Assembly (NCBI RefSeq): GCF_027594865.1
Contig: NZ_CP089391.1
Coordinates: forward strand, 1,084,501 to 1,148,500
DNA length: 64,000 nucleotides
DNA from: Bradyrhizobium xenonodulans
GTDB lineage: Bacteria; Pseudomonadota; Alphaproteobacteria; Rhizobiales; Xanthobacteraceae
Reading direction: 5' to 3'
In this document: in pieces, positions 30,620 to 38,217 of the stretch
How positions within the stretch are numbered: position 1 is the first letter of the stretch
How the letters are laid out: each line of letters starts with the position of its first letter
Notes under the pieces: generated by a model
The model's database searches: none
What the model saw: the letters and a program-made list of their open reading frames with translations, nothing else
Told to the model about the DNA's origin: nothing
Translations under genes and position numbers: made by a program

Positions 30620-32182
30620 GTGAAACAAGAGATCTCCGAAGAACAGCGCAAGAGCGGCCTCCTCACGGGTGCCGTGATCGCTTTCCTCCTGCTCGCTCTG
30701 CCGCTCGCGGTGTGGCTGGACCTGACCGAGCTCAGCAAGACGGCGCTGCGCCGGCAGGCGGTCGATCTCAACTCGGTCATCACCAGCGTGCGAAGCTATT
30801 ACGCCTCCAACGTGGTCGGGCGCGTGCTGGCCAACCCCAATGGCACGACAAAGGTCGTGCACAATTACGAATCCGTCCCCGGCGCGATCCCGATCCCGGC
30901 GACGCTGTCGCTGGAACTCGGCCGGGTGATCGGCGCGCAGCAGGAGAACATCACCTATCGCTTCGTCTCGGACTTCCCGTTCCAGAACCGCGCCCCGCAC
31001 CAGCTCGACAAGTTCGAGAAGGACGCGCTCGATGCGCTTCGGAAGGATCCCGAGCAGAAGATCGTCGAGACCGAGACCTCGCTGTTCAACGACAAGGTCC
31101 GTCTGGTCGCGCCCGTGACGATGGGCCCGGCCTGCGTGAGCTGCCACAACAGCCACCCCGAAAGCCCGAAGAAGGACTGGAAGGTCGGCGATATCAGGGG
31201 CATCCAGGAGGTGATCATCGCCCAGCCGATCGCCGCCAACATCTTCTCGTTCAAATTCCTGCTGGCCTATTTCCTGATTGCGGCGGGCAGCGGCCTGTCG
31301 TTCCTGTCGCTGCAGCGCCGCCAAGCGAGCCGCATCAAGGGCATGAACAAGGAGCTCGAATCCGCCAATGACTTCCTCGCCTCGCTGTCGATGAAGATCT
31401 CGCGCTACATCCCGCCGCAGGTCTACAAGAGCATTTTCAGCGGCCAGAAGGACGTCACCATCCACACCGAGCGCAAGAAGCTCACCATCTTCTTCTCCGA
31501 CATCCAGAATTTTACGGCGACGGCGGAGCGGCTCCAGCCGGAGCAACTGACCCAGCTCCTCAACGAATATTTCACTGAGATGTCGGCGATCGCCCACGAA
31601 TATGGCGGTACCATCGACAAGTTCATCGGCGACGCCATGCTGATCTTCTTCGGCGATCCCGAGACCAAGGGCGATCGCGCCGATGCGCAAGCCTGTCTCC
31701 AGATGGCCTGGCGCATGCAGCAGCGTCTTGCCGAGCTCAACGCGAAGTGGCGGGCGTCCGGCATCGAGCAGCCGTTCCGCTCGCGCATGGGCATCAACTC
31801 CGGCTACTGCAATGTCGGCAATTTCGGCAGCAGCGACCGCATGGACTACACCATTATCGGTGCGGAGGCGAACCTCGCCGCGCGCCTGCAATCGATCGCC
31901 GAGCCCGGCGGCATCGTGCTGAGCTACGAGACCTTCGCGCTGGTCAGCGACATCGTCCGTGCCCACGCGCTGCCGGCGATCACGATGAAGGGCATCAGCC
32001 GCGAGGTGATTCCGTATTCGGTGGATGCGCTAAACGATGCGGCCGCGGAGCGTAGCGGCGTCATCACCGAGCGCGCGCCGGGCCTCGAGCTGTATCTAGA
32101 TCCGGCCGTGGTGAAGTCCGGCGACGCCGCGCGGGTGCGCGCGATGCTGGAGAGCGCGCTGGCTTCGCTGAAGCCGGCGTGA
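30620..32182 (+). CDS. Membrane adenylate/guanylate cyclase with c-haem DUF3365 sensor
   Basis: A 520-residue protein. TM1 spans about residues 14-33. A periplasmic DUF3365/Tll0287-like domain (about 45-200) carries C172-V-S-C175-H176, a c-type haem motif. TM2 spans about 208-231. The cytosolic class III cyclase domain follows (about 280-480: IFFSDIQNFTATAERL, DKFIGDAMLIFFGDP, DYTIIGAEANLAARLQ). It probably couples redox or ligand state at the periplasmic haem to cyclic nucleotide synthesis. The GTG at 30620 follows GGAG by seven bases and places TM1 at the N-terminus; longer starts add a hydrophilic leader without homology. Confidence 0.88.
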   Translation: MKQEISEEQRKSGLLTGAVIAFLLLALPLAVWLDLTELSKTALRRQAVDLNSVITSVRSYYASNVVGRVLANPNGTTKVVHNYESVPGAIPIPATLSLELGRVIGAQQENITYRFVSDFPFQNRAPHQLDKFEKDALDALRKDPEQKIVETETSLFNDKVRLVAPVTMGPACVSCHNSHPESPKKDWKVGDIRGIQEVIIAQPIAANIFSFKFLLAYFLIAAGSGLSFLSLQRRQASRIKGMNKELESANDFLASLSMKISRYIPPQVYKSIFSGQKDVTIHTERKKLTIFFSDIQNFTATAERLQPEQLTQLLNEYFTEMSAIAHEYGGTIDKFIGDAMLIFFGDPETKGDRADAQACLQMAWRMQQRLAELNAKWRASGIEQPFRSRMGINSGYCNVGNFGSSDRMDYTIIGAEANLAARLQSIAEPGGIVLSYETFALVSDIVRAHALPAITMKGISREVIPYSVDALNDAAAERSGVITERAPGLELYLDPAVVKSGDAARVRAMLESALASLKPA

Positions 32183-32233
32183 GGGGGACGTGCTTTTGAT
32201 TGAGTTCAGATGTGGCCAAGAGGCAGGCGCACG

Positions 32234-32257
32234 CCCTCCCCCGCAAGCGGGGGAGGG
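32234..32257. terminator. Perfect GC hairpin between convergent genes
   Basis: CCCTCCCCCGC and GCGGGGGAGGG form an 11-pair stem with an AA centre, between the cyclase and the binding-protein gene. There is no T run. It is closely related to the hairpin at 14195-14220. Confidence 0.5.
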
Positions 32258-32322
32258 AGCGCACCTCCTTCGTCGATACTGTGGAGCGCCGACCTCTCCT
32301 GTAAGCGGCGTTTTGGTACACC

Positions 32323-33561
32323 TTACCTTGCCGCACCTTCCGTGAACGCCGTCTCGATCACATCACCAAAGGGCTGCCACGACCGCCCGTCGAACTGCAC
32401 CAGCCGCATCTGCCTGATCGGCAGATAGCTGTTCGGAGATGTATTCATCCTGATGTTGGGTAGCGCGACGGAGGGCTGATAAGCCTTCAGCGAAGCTGCC
32501 TGACGCATGATGTTCTCGCGCGAGAAGTCGTCGCCGCATTGCTTCAGCACCTGCGTCAGGGCCTCGGCCGCGGCGTAGCCGTAGAGCGCGGCGCTGTTGT
32601 TGGTGCTCTCGACGTGATGGTACTTGTCCATGAAGGCGAACCAGTCCTTCATGCCGGGATCGTTCTTCCATGCGGGATCACTCGGATCCTTTAGAAAGGC
32701 CGCCGAGATCACGCCGGCCGAATTCTCGAGGCCTGCGGGTGCCATCGCATTGGCGATCGAGGCGGAGGCATCGTTGACGATGAAGACCGGGCGCCAATTG
32801 AGCGACGCCGCCAGCTTGATCACCTTGGACGCCGTCGACGGCACGCCGAGGAAGACGAAGATATCGGCGCCGGTGCGCTTGAGAATCGAGATGTGCCCGT
32901 CGAGATGCTCGTCGTTGATGTCGAATGCGATGTCGACGAGGATCAGGCGGTTCAAATCGCCAAGTCCTTCCTGGATGCCCCGATAGAGCATGTGCCCGAA
33001 CTGGTCGTTCTGCCAGAGCACGACGATCTTCTTCCTGGGGTAATAGGCCTGGATGTAGTTGGCGTAGATGCGTCCTTCCGACCGAATCGACGGCTGCCAG
33101 CCCATGGTCCAGGGGAATGCCCTGGCCTGGCTCAGCTCCTCGTCGCCGGAGGCGACGAAAAGCTGTGGGATCTTCTTTTCGTTCAGATACCAGCGCGCGG
33201 CGAGATTGCCGGGCGTGCCGAACGAGCCGAACATCAGATGCACGTCGTCCTTCTCGACCAGGTTGCGCGTCAGCTCCAGCGCTGTCGTGGGATCGGAATT
33301 GTCGTCGCGCGAGATGAAGCGGATCTTGCGGCCATTGATGCCGCCGCGCGCGTTGATCATGTCGAAATAGGCGGCCTCGGCCTGGCCGATGGCGCCGAAT
33401 TCCGACAGCGGCCCCGAATAGGGCATGACGTTGCCGATCCGGATTTCATTGTCGGATGTCGGCTGCTCCGAATTGGGCTGCTCCGAGTGCTGCTGCGACA
33501 TCGCCCCCAGCGAGGCGAGAGCGGCAATCAAAACGAACAGCAATCTGCCGGTGACGCGCAT
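32323..33561 (-). CDS. ABC transporter substrate-binding protein, branched-chain amino-acid type
   Basis: A 412-residue type I periplasmic binding protein (LivK-like). The signal peptide is LLFVLIAALASLGAMSQQ, followed by a repeated S-E-Q-P linker and then IRIGNVMPYSGPLSEFGAIG. DMINARGGINGRKIRFISRD and LMFGSFGTPGNLAARWYLN are conserved family segments. Related proteins bind amino acids, amides or aromatic acids. No permease or ATPase genes adjoin it. The ATG at 33561 puts three residues less than the longest frame and fits the signal peptide. Confidence 0.9.
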   Translation of the reverse strand: MRVTGRLLFVLIAALASLGAMSQQHSEQPNSEQPTSDNEIRIGNVMPYSGPLSEFGAIGQAEAAYFDMINARGGINGRKIRFISRDDNSDPTTALELTRNLVEKDDVHLMFGSFGTPGNLAARWYLNEKKIPQLFVASGDEELSQARAFPWTMGWQPSIRSEGRIYANYIQAYYPRKKIVVLWQNDQFGHMLYRGIQEGLGDLNRLILVDIAFDINDEHLDGHISILKRTGADIFVFLGVPSTASKVIKLAASLNWRPVFIVNDASASIANAMAPAGLENSAGVISAAFLKDPSDPAWKNDPGMKDWFAFMDKYHHVESTNNSAALYGYAAAEALTQVLKQCGDDFSRENIMRQAASLKAYQPSVALPNIRMNTSPNSYLPIRQMRLVQFDGRSWQPFGDVIETAFTEGAAR

Positions 33562-33785
33562 GCTCGACACCTTGACGTTGGCCCCCGACGTTGGCCCCCA
33601 ACGAGATCGGCTCGATCTGTCCCAGCATGGGTTGATCTACGTCAAGCGTTTGGCGATCGTGTGGCGTGTTTGCCCGCTTCAATGCGGCGCATGACCGGCC
33701 CGAACGAAACGTCAGGCGTGTTGACAGGCCGCCTGCATCTCACCCCGTCATCTCTGCGCAACGGCAAAGCCGTTGTCGCTGGAGG

Positions 33786-33915
33786 TGCAAGGGGCGCGAT
33801 GCAAAGCATCGCGCCGAGCCTCGAAGGATGTACGGCCACTGCTGCAACTGCGCGGAGGGAGCTGGGCCGTCGTCCTTCGAGGGCCGCTGAAGAAGCGGCC
33901 ACCTTCAGGATGACG
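33786..33915. repeat. Dispersed palindromic repeat with TCGAAGGA core
   Basis: About 130 bases in the gap between the binding protein and the esterase-like gene. CCTCGAAGGATG is mirrored by CGTCCTTCGAGG, with internal hairpins GGCGCGATG/CATCGCGCC and GGCCGCT/AGCGGCC. The core matches the element between gltB and gltD. The rest of this 420-base gap shows no gene. Confidence 0.55.
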
Positions 33916-33980
33916 GTGATGGACTATAGGGGCGGCAATAGCGGGACCGGATCTGTCTGGGAGTTTTGTGCCCGGCAACG

Positions 33981-34913
33981 CTATGGCAACCCGCGCGCCT
34001 CGAGCTGATGCACCAGCAGCAGTGTCGGCTCGGCGAGGCTGTCGCCGGAGCCGTCGAGGCCAAAGGCGGCCGCGATGCCGTCGCGGCTGCGCAGCAGCGT
34101 GCTGCGCGGGCAGTGGCCGGCGCCGCAGAGCGTCTTCTTCAAGATCTCGCCCTGCGCGACGACGCCGGCGGGATCGTTCGCGGCCCAGGCCAGCACGATC
34201 GGCGCGTCGACGTTGAGGATGCCGGGAAAGACCGAGCGCTTGTCATATTGGGTGGCATCAGTGCCGAGATAGGCCCTCTCGCTGTCGCTGGCGTCCTTGC
34301 CGGCGCGGTAGATGCCGGACACCAGCACGACGGCGGCGACATCGGCGCGATCGGTCTGAAGCTCGGGATGCGCCAGCAAGGTGGCGACATGGAAGGCGCC
34401 GGCGCCGTAGCCGACCGCGACGATCTCGCGGGCATCGCCATTGAACAGGTCGATGTTGCCGTGGACCCAGGACAGCGCCGCCGCCACGTCGGTCGCACCC
34501 ATCGGCCAGGTCGCCGAGGGCGCCAGGCGATAGTTGATGCGCACGCCGATCATGCCGTTGCGTGCGGCAAAGCACATCGCTTGGTCCTGGATCTCGCGGG
34601 ACAGGTCCGGCGCGGCGCGGTCGCCGGTGAAGGTGTCGCCGGCGACGAACAGCAGCACGGGCCGGGGCGTATCGGCCTTGGTCTCGCCGCTGGTGGCGAC
34701 ATCGAGCACATTGGCCTCGCTCTCGCCGTAGCGCAGCCCCCGCGAGAACGAGACCTGCTCGCACAGGCGCGCAGTGCCGCCGGCGGTCGTGTCGTTGTCA
34801 GTGAGGCCCACGCGGACGAGATCGGTCGGCGTCGTCAGCCGCGCCGGCGTTGGGCCGTGCGCGGAGGCTGCCGTCACGCCCAGAACTAGGAAAAAAGCGA
34901 GATAATTCTTCAT
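33981..34913 (-). CDS. Exported esterase-like protein lacking the nucleophile serine
   Basis: A 310-residue alpha/beta-hydrolase-fold protein with a signal peptide (YLAFFLVLGVTAASAHG). VRINYRLAPSATWP and DVAAALSWVHGNIDLFNGD match carboxylesterase/BD-FAE-like enzymes, but the nucleophile elbow reads G-Y-G-A-G rather than G-x-S-x-G, so the catalytic serine is replaced by glycine. The oxyanion region (VLLFVAGDTFTG) also lacks the usual HGG. It may be a binding protein or use a different mechanism. The ATG at 34913 was chosen for the signal peptide. Confidence 0.8.
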   Translation of the reverse strand: MKNYLAFFLVLGVTAASAHGPTPARLTTPTDLVRVGLTDNDTTAGGTARLCEQVSFSRGLRYGESEANVLDVATSGETKADTPRPVLLFVAGDTFTGDRAAPDLSREIQDQAMCFAARNGMIGVRINYRLAPSATWPMGATDVAAALSWVHGNIDLFNGDAREIVAVGYGAGAFHVATLLAHPELQTDRADVAAVVLVSGIYRAGKDASDSERAYLGTDATQYDKRSVFPGILNVDAPIVLAWAANDPAGVVAQGEILKKTLCGAGHCPRSTLLRSRDGIAAAFGLDGSGDSLAEPTLLLVHQLEARGLP

Positions 34914-35033
34914 GTTGGTGCCGGCCCTGCGTGCCCCATATGGGCTCGCGCATTTGGCCTGTCTTTTCAATTCGCCTTATTAGTTAGATCGTCTTGAGGC
35001 GATTTCACGGCACCCGGGTTTCGCCCCGCGGGT

Positions 35034-35561
35034 TCAATTTCCCGGCTGGAACGTGCAGTCCGCCCCGCTGCCGTCCTTCCGCCTGATCGCATTGGGGTCG
35101 ATCGTGCAGCTCAGCTTGCTCAGGCTCTCGAAGTTCGATCCCGCCGCTCCGTCAGGCGGGACGCCGGCGAGCACTTCGGTCGCGAAGATTTCATTGGCGG
35201 TCGAGCCGTTCACGGTCCTGGTTGTCTTGCCGAAGGTGACCTCGCAATTGCGCACCGTGATGTCGACATTGCCGGTGCGGCAGACGATCCTATCGGCAGT
35301 CACGATGATCGGCTTCTTGTAGGGAACGTCGCTGTTGGCGGCGAACAGCATCGCCACCGCCTTTTTCTCGCCGCCCGACAGGATCGGCGATAGCGGCGCG
35401 ATCACGCCCGCGAGCGCCAGCGCCGTCGAGCCAGAGACCTTTGCGGGCGTGGCGCCGGAGGCGACGGCAATATTGGATGCGCTACCGACAACGATGGCTG
35501 ATGCCATGCAAGCCCATTTCGCAAATGTCATGGTCTCGAATGTCATTGTCGTGAATTTCAT
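35034..35561 (-). CDS. Secreted hypothetical protein
   Basis: A 175-residue protein with an N-terminal export signal (WACMASAIVVGSASNIAVASG) preceded by a repetitive MTFETMTF-type start. The mature region has cysteines in DRIVCRTGNVD, VRNCEVTFGK, KLSCTID and DCTFQPGN, which could form two disulfides. The ATG at 35561 follows GGGAG at nine bases. It begins 18 bases after the stop of the upstream flavoprotein gene, so the two are probably co-transcribed. No family is recognised. Confidence 0.65.
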   Translation of the reverse strand: MKFTTMTFETMTFAKWACMASAIVVGSASNIAVASGATPAKVSGSTALALAGVIAPLSPILSGGEKKAVAMLFAANSDVPYKKPIIVTADRIVCRTGNVDITVRNCEVTFGKTTRTVNGSTANEIFATEVLAGVPPDGAAGSNFESLSKLSCTIDPNAIRRKDGSGADCTFQPGN

Positions 35562-35579
35562 TCGCCTAACTCCCGCCCG

Positions 35580-37202
35580 TCACGGCTTCGACGCCGCAAC
35601 GCGTCCCAAGCCTACGACAGAATTGCCGTTCCGGGCAGGGCGATGCGCGCCAGCCTGCCGGTCGATGGCCTTGATGATCGTAGCCGCCGCCGTCTGGCCG
35701 GACTGGAGCGCGCCTTCCATGTAGCCGAAATAGGCGAAACACGTGTGCTCGCCGGCAAAGAACAGGCGGCCTTCAAACCCCTTGGCCAGCAGCGGCCCGG
35801 CGCGGCACACCTCGCCGGGAGCGGGGCAGGAATAGCCGGCGGCGGTCCATTCGTCGCGCGGCCAGGCCATGAACTCGGGCCCACCGGCCAGATGCTTGAC
35901 ATAGCCCTTGTAGACGCCGCCGATCTGCTGCGCGTAGAACGCATCGACCTGCGTCTGGTTGCCGGGCTGGTAGTGCTTGAGCGCTTCCTTGGCGACATTG
36001 CCGCCTGCAAACAGGCTGAGCTCGACCGGGTGATCGGGTGGCGCAATCTGGTTGTCGGTGCCTTCCCAGGTGACGCCGAACTGGTTCGAGATGGCCGTCG
36101 GGGCGAGGCCCTCGCCGATCCAGAAGCGCTTCGTCAGCGGGCTGAGATATTTCACCGCCGTCCCCATCGTGACGTAATAGTCGTGCGGCAGGTGGGGCGT
36201 GATCGTGATCTTGGCGTTCGGCGAATCCGGCCACAGGCTCGGAGGGATTGCGAGCACGGCATAATCGGCGGTGAAGGCGGCGCGCGTGGTCCCATTGCCG
36301 GAGGGACTGAAGTCCAGGGTGACGCCTTCGTCCTCGACGCGGATGGCGCGCACCGGCGTCGACAAATGGGTGTGGGCACCCTTGCACCCGATGTCTTTCG
36401 CGAGACGAATGGCGAGCTCCTGATTGCCCTCCGAGCAGCGCAGGGTTTCGGTCTGGGTGAAGAAGGCGTCGATCTGGTTCTTCATTCGCCCGCCGGCGAC
36501 GACGGCGAGGTTGGCGAGCAGGCTCTGCTGGGTGGTCGGCTGGCCGGCGTCGTTGGAGAGTTGCTCTTCGAGCGCGTGCCTGGTGAGCTTCGAGCAGTCG
36601 AGGCTGGCGATCCACTCCGCGATCGTCCTGGCGTCGAGTTTCCTGGCACCCTGGGCGCGCCAGGGCTTGCGCGGGTCGACCCTTCCGGCCCAGCGGCTGA
36701 ACTTGTCGAAGGCGTCGTCCATCTCGTGATAGACCCGCTTCATCTGGCCGTCGGACAGCTTGTGGCCGTCGAGAAACAGCGGCATGTCGAGCTCGAGCGC
36801 GTCGAAATTGGTGTCCGAGGTGATGACGGACAGGCCGAGCTCGAATTGCTTGGCGTAACGCAGCCAGAGCGGATGATTGTAGCCGATCAGCTCGCCGCCG
36901 GCCTCGACGATCCCGCTCGGCCTGGTCTTGCTGAAAACCCGTCCCCCGAAGCGGTCGCGCGCCTCGAACAGCGTCACCTCGCAATGCGCGACGAGCTCGG
37001 AGGCCGCCATCAGGCCGGCAAAGCCGCCGCCGATGATCGCGACCTTCGGGCGTCGCACGGCCAGCGCGCGGAGCGCGGTGGGTGAGCGGATCGAGGGCGG
37101 GGCGGGTTGAAGGGCGAGCTTGTCCTTGACCCGGCGCTGGCGCTCCGCCCCCGAAATCTTGGGCCCGTAGCGCCGGTGCAGCCGCGCAAACAGCGAACGC
37201 AT
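35580..37202 (-). CDS. Flavin-dependent amine-oxidase family protein
   Basis: A 540-residue FAD protein. The dinucleotide motif is AIIGGGFAGLMAASEL (about residues 56-71), followed by FEARDRFGGRVFS, the GG doublet segment of amine oxidases and protoporphyrinogen-like enzymes. The C-terminal FAD signature LFFAGEHTCFAYFGYMEGA is well conserved. It has a 50-residue basic N-terminal extension but no signal peptide. The substrate is unknown; family members oxidise amines or amino acids. It lies upstream of a small secreted protein in the same direction. Confidence 0.88.
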   Translation of the reverse strand: MRSLFARLHRRYGPKISGAERQRRVKDKLALQPAPPSIRSPTALRALAVRRPKVAIIGGGFAGLMAASELVAHCEVTLFEARDRFGGRVFSKTRPSGIVEAGGELIGYNHPLWLRYAKQFELGLSVITSDTNFDALELDMPLFLDGHKLSDGQMKRVYHEMDDAFDKFSRWAGRVDPRKPWRAQGARKLDARTIAEWIASLDCSKLTRHALEEQLSNDAGQPTTQQSLLANLAVVAGGRMKNQIDAFFTQTETLRCSEGNQELAIRLAKDIGCKGAHTHLSTPVRAIRVEDEGVTLDFSPSGNGTTRAAFTADYAVLAIPPSLWPDSPNAKITITPHLPHDYYVTMGTAVKYLSPLTKRFWIGEGLAPTAISNQFGVTWEGTDNQIAPPDHPVELSLFAGGNVAKEALKHYQPGNQTQVDAFYAQQIGGVYKGYVKHLAGGPEFMAWPRDEWTAAGYSCPAPGEVCRAGPLLAKGFEGRLFFAGEHTCFAYFGYMEGALQSGQTAAATIIKAIDRQAGAHRPARNGNSVVGLGRVAASKP

Positions 37203-37399
37203 CGCGTGCTTCCCTTGAAAATGTCTTCTGCCTGACGCCGCTGTGGCCGCCCGGCTCGCAAATGCAGCAATGCCGCCGGAAATCGGCGGATGGCAGGAAG
37301 ACTAGCGTGCAATCTCAGGGGGAGTCGAGGGCGGCGCCCCAACCGCCGGCGTTCGGCCGTGTGCGTTGCAAGAGAGCTTCGAGAGAGGTGGCGTGCCCC

Positions 37400-37804
37400 T
37401 CAGGCCGCTTGCTTCCGCTTGGCGACCTTCCTGGTGGCTTTCTTGGCCTTTTTCTTCTTCGCCGCCTTCTGAGCTGCGAGATAGGCCTCGACCTTCTTCG
37501 AGGAATGGCCGGCGGCGGCCACGGCAGCCTTCAGCCTGGCCGGGGTGATCTTGAACTTCTTCGACCAGTAGCGGACCTCATAGGCCTCGCTGAGCGCAAT
37601 CCGGCTCTTGTCGGAGGCACGGTGCTTCTGGAGCTTGATATAGGCCTCGACCTTCTTGGCGGAGCGGCCGACCTTCTTGACGGCGTATTTCAGCTTGGCC
37701 GGCGTCACCTTGAATTTCTTCGACCAGTAGGCGACCTCGTACTTCTCGGTGAGCGCAATCAGCGCCCGATCCGCGCCGCCCCGCTTTGCCTTGTTGTCGG
37801 CCAT
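37400..37804 (-). CDS. Tandem DUF3606 protein with lysine-rich tail
   Basis: A 134-residue basic protein made of two similar units: YEVAYWSKKFKVTPAKLKYA (about 20-39) and YEVRYWSKKFKITPARLKAA (about 67-86), each followed by V/A-G-x-S-x-K-K-V-E-A-Y. These resemble DUF3606 domains, which are usually single. The last 20 residues are almost all Lys, Ala and Arg, like histone-H1-type tails, suggesting nucleic-acid binding (inference). The ATG at 37804 follows GGAGGGAAGC. Confidence 0.8.
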   Translation of the reverse strand: MADNKAKRGGADRALIALTEKYEVAYWSKKFKVTPAKLKYAVKKVGRSAKKVEAYIKLQKHRASDKSRIALSEAYEVRYWSKKFKITPARLKAAVAAAGHSSKKVEAYLAAQKAAKKKKAKKATRKVAKRKQAA

Positions 37805-38076
37805 GCTTCCCTCCTGCCGTGGTCTGGGTGCGTCCAATCTAGCATGCAACCCGATTTGGAAGGCAAGGCGGGAGCGGGCGGCGATTGCGCGGAGCAGCCG
37901 TTTTGCACCGGCGCGTCAGATGCTTGCGCGGCGCGGCCTGGCCTCATGCCGGAATGCGGTTTCTACTGTGCATGGGGTTGTTTTCGCGGTTTTTATGGTC
38001 TCGCGTTTCCGTGACGGAACCTTTTGCCGGCTGATGCGACTTATCCATGACACGGGAAAACACGTGCGAGGCAGTC

Positions 38077-38217
38077 ATGGCACACAAGCATACCGCTGAT
38101 CCGGCAGAGATCATGCGGGCGACCGGTCATCCTGAGCTGGAATACGCCGCCGGCTGGACCATCGCCGGTCTGGTCACCATCGGCACCATCGTCGCCGCCT
38201 GGGTGTTCGCGATCTAG
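38077..38217 (+). CDS. 46-residue membrane peptide
   Basis: A short frame beginning MAHKHTADPAEIMRATG, with a single hydrophobic segment WTIAGLVTIGTIVAAWVFAI at the C-terminus, reaching the last residue. GAGG lies six bases before the ATG. The stop TAG overlaps the TAG of the convergent histidine-kinase gene inside the palindrome CTAG. It looks like a genuine small tail-anchored protein, function unknown. Confidence 0.6.
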   Translation: MAHKHTADPAEIMRATGHPELEYAAGWTIAGLVTIGTIVAAWVFAI

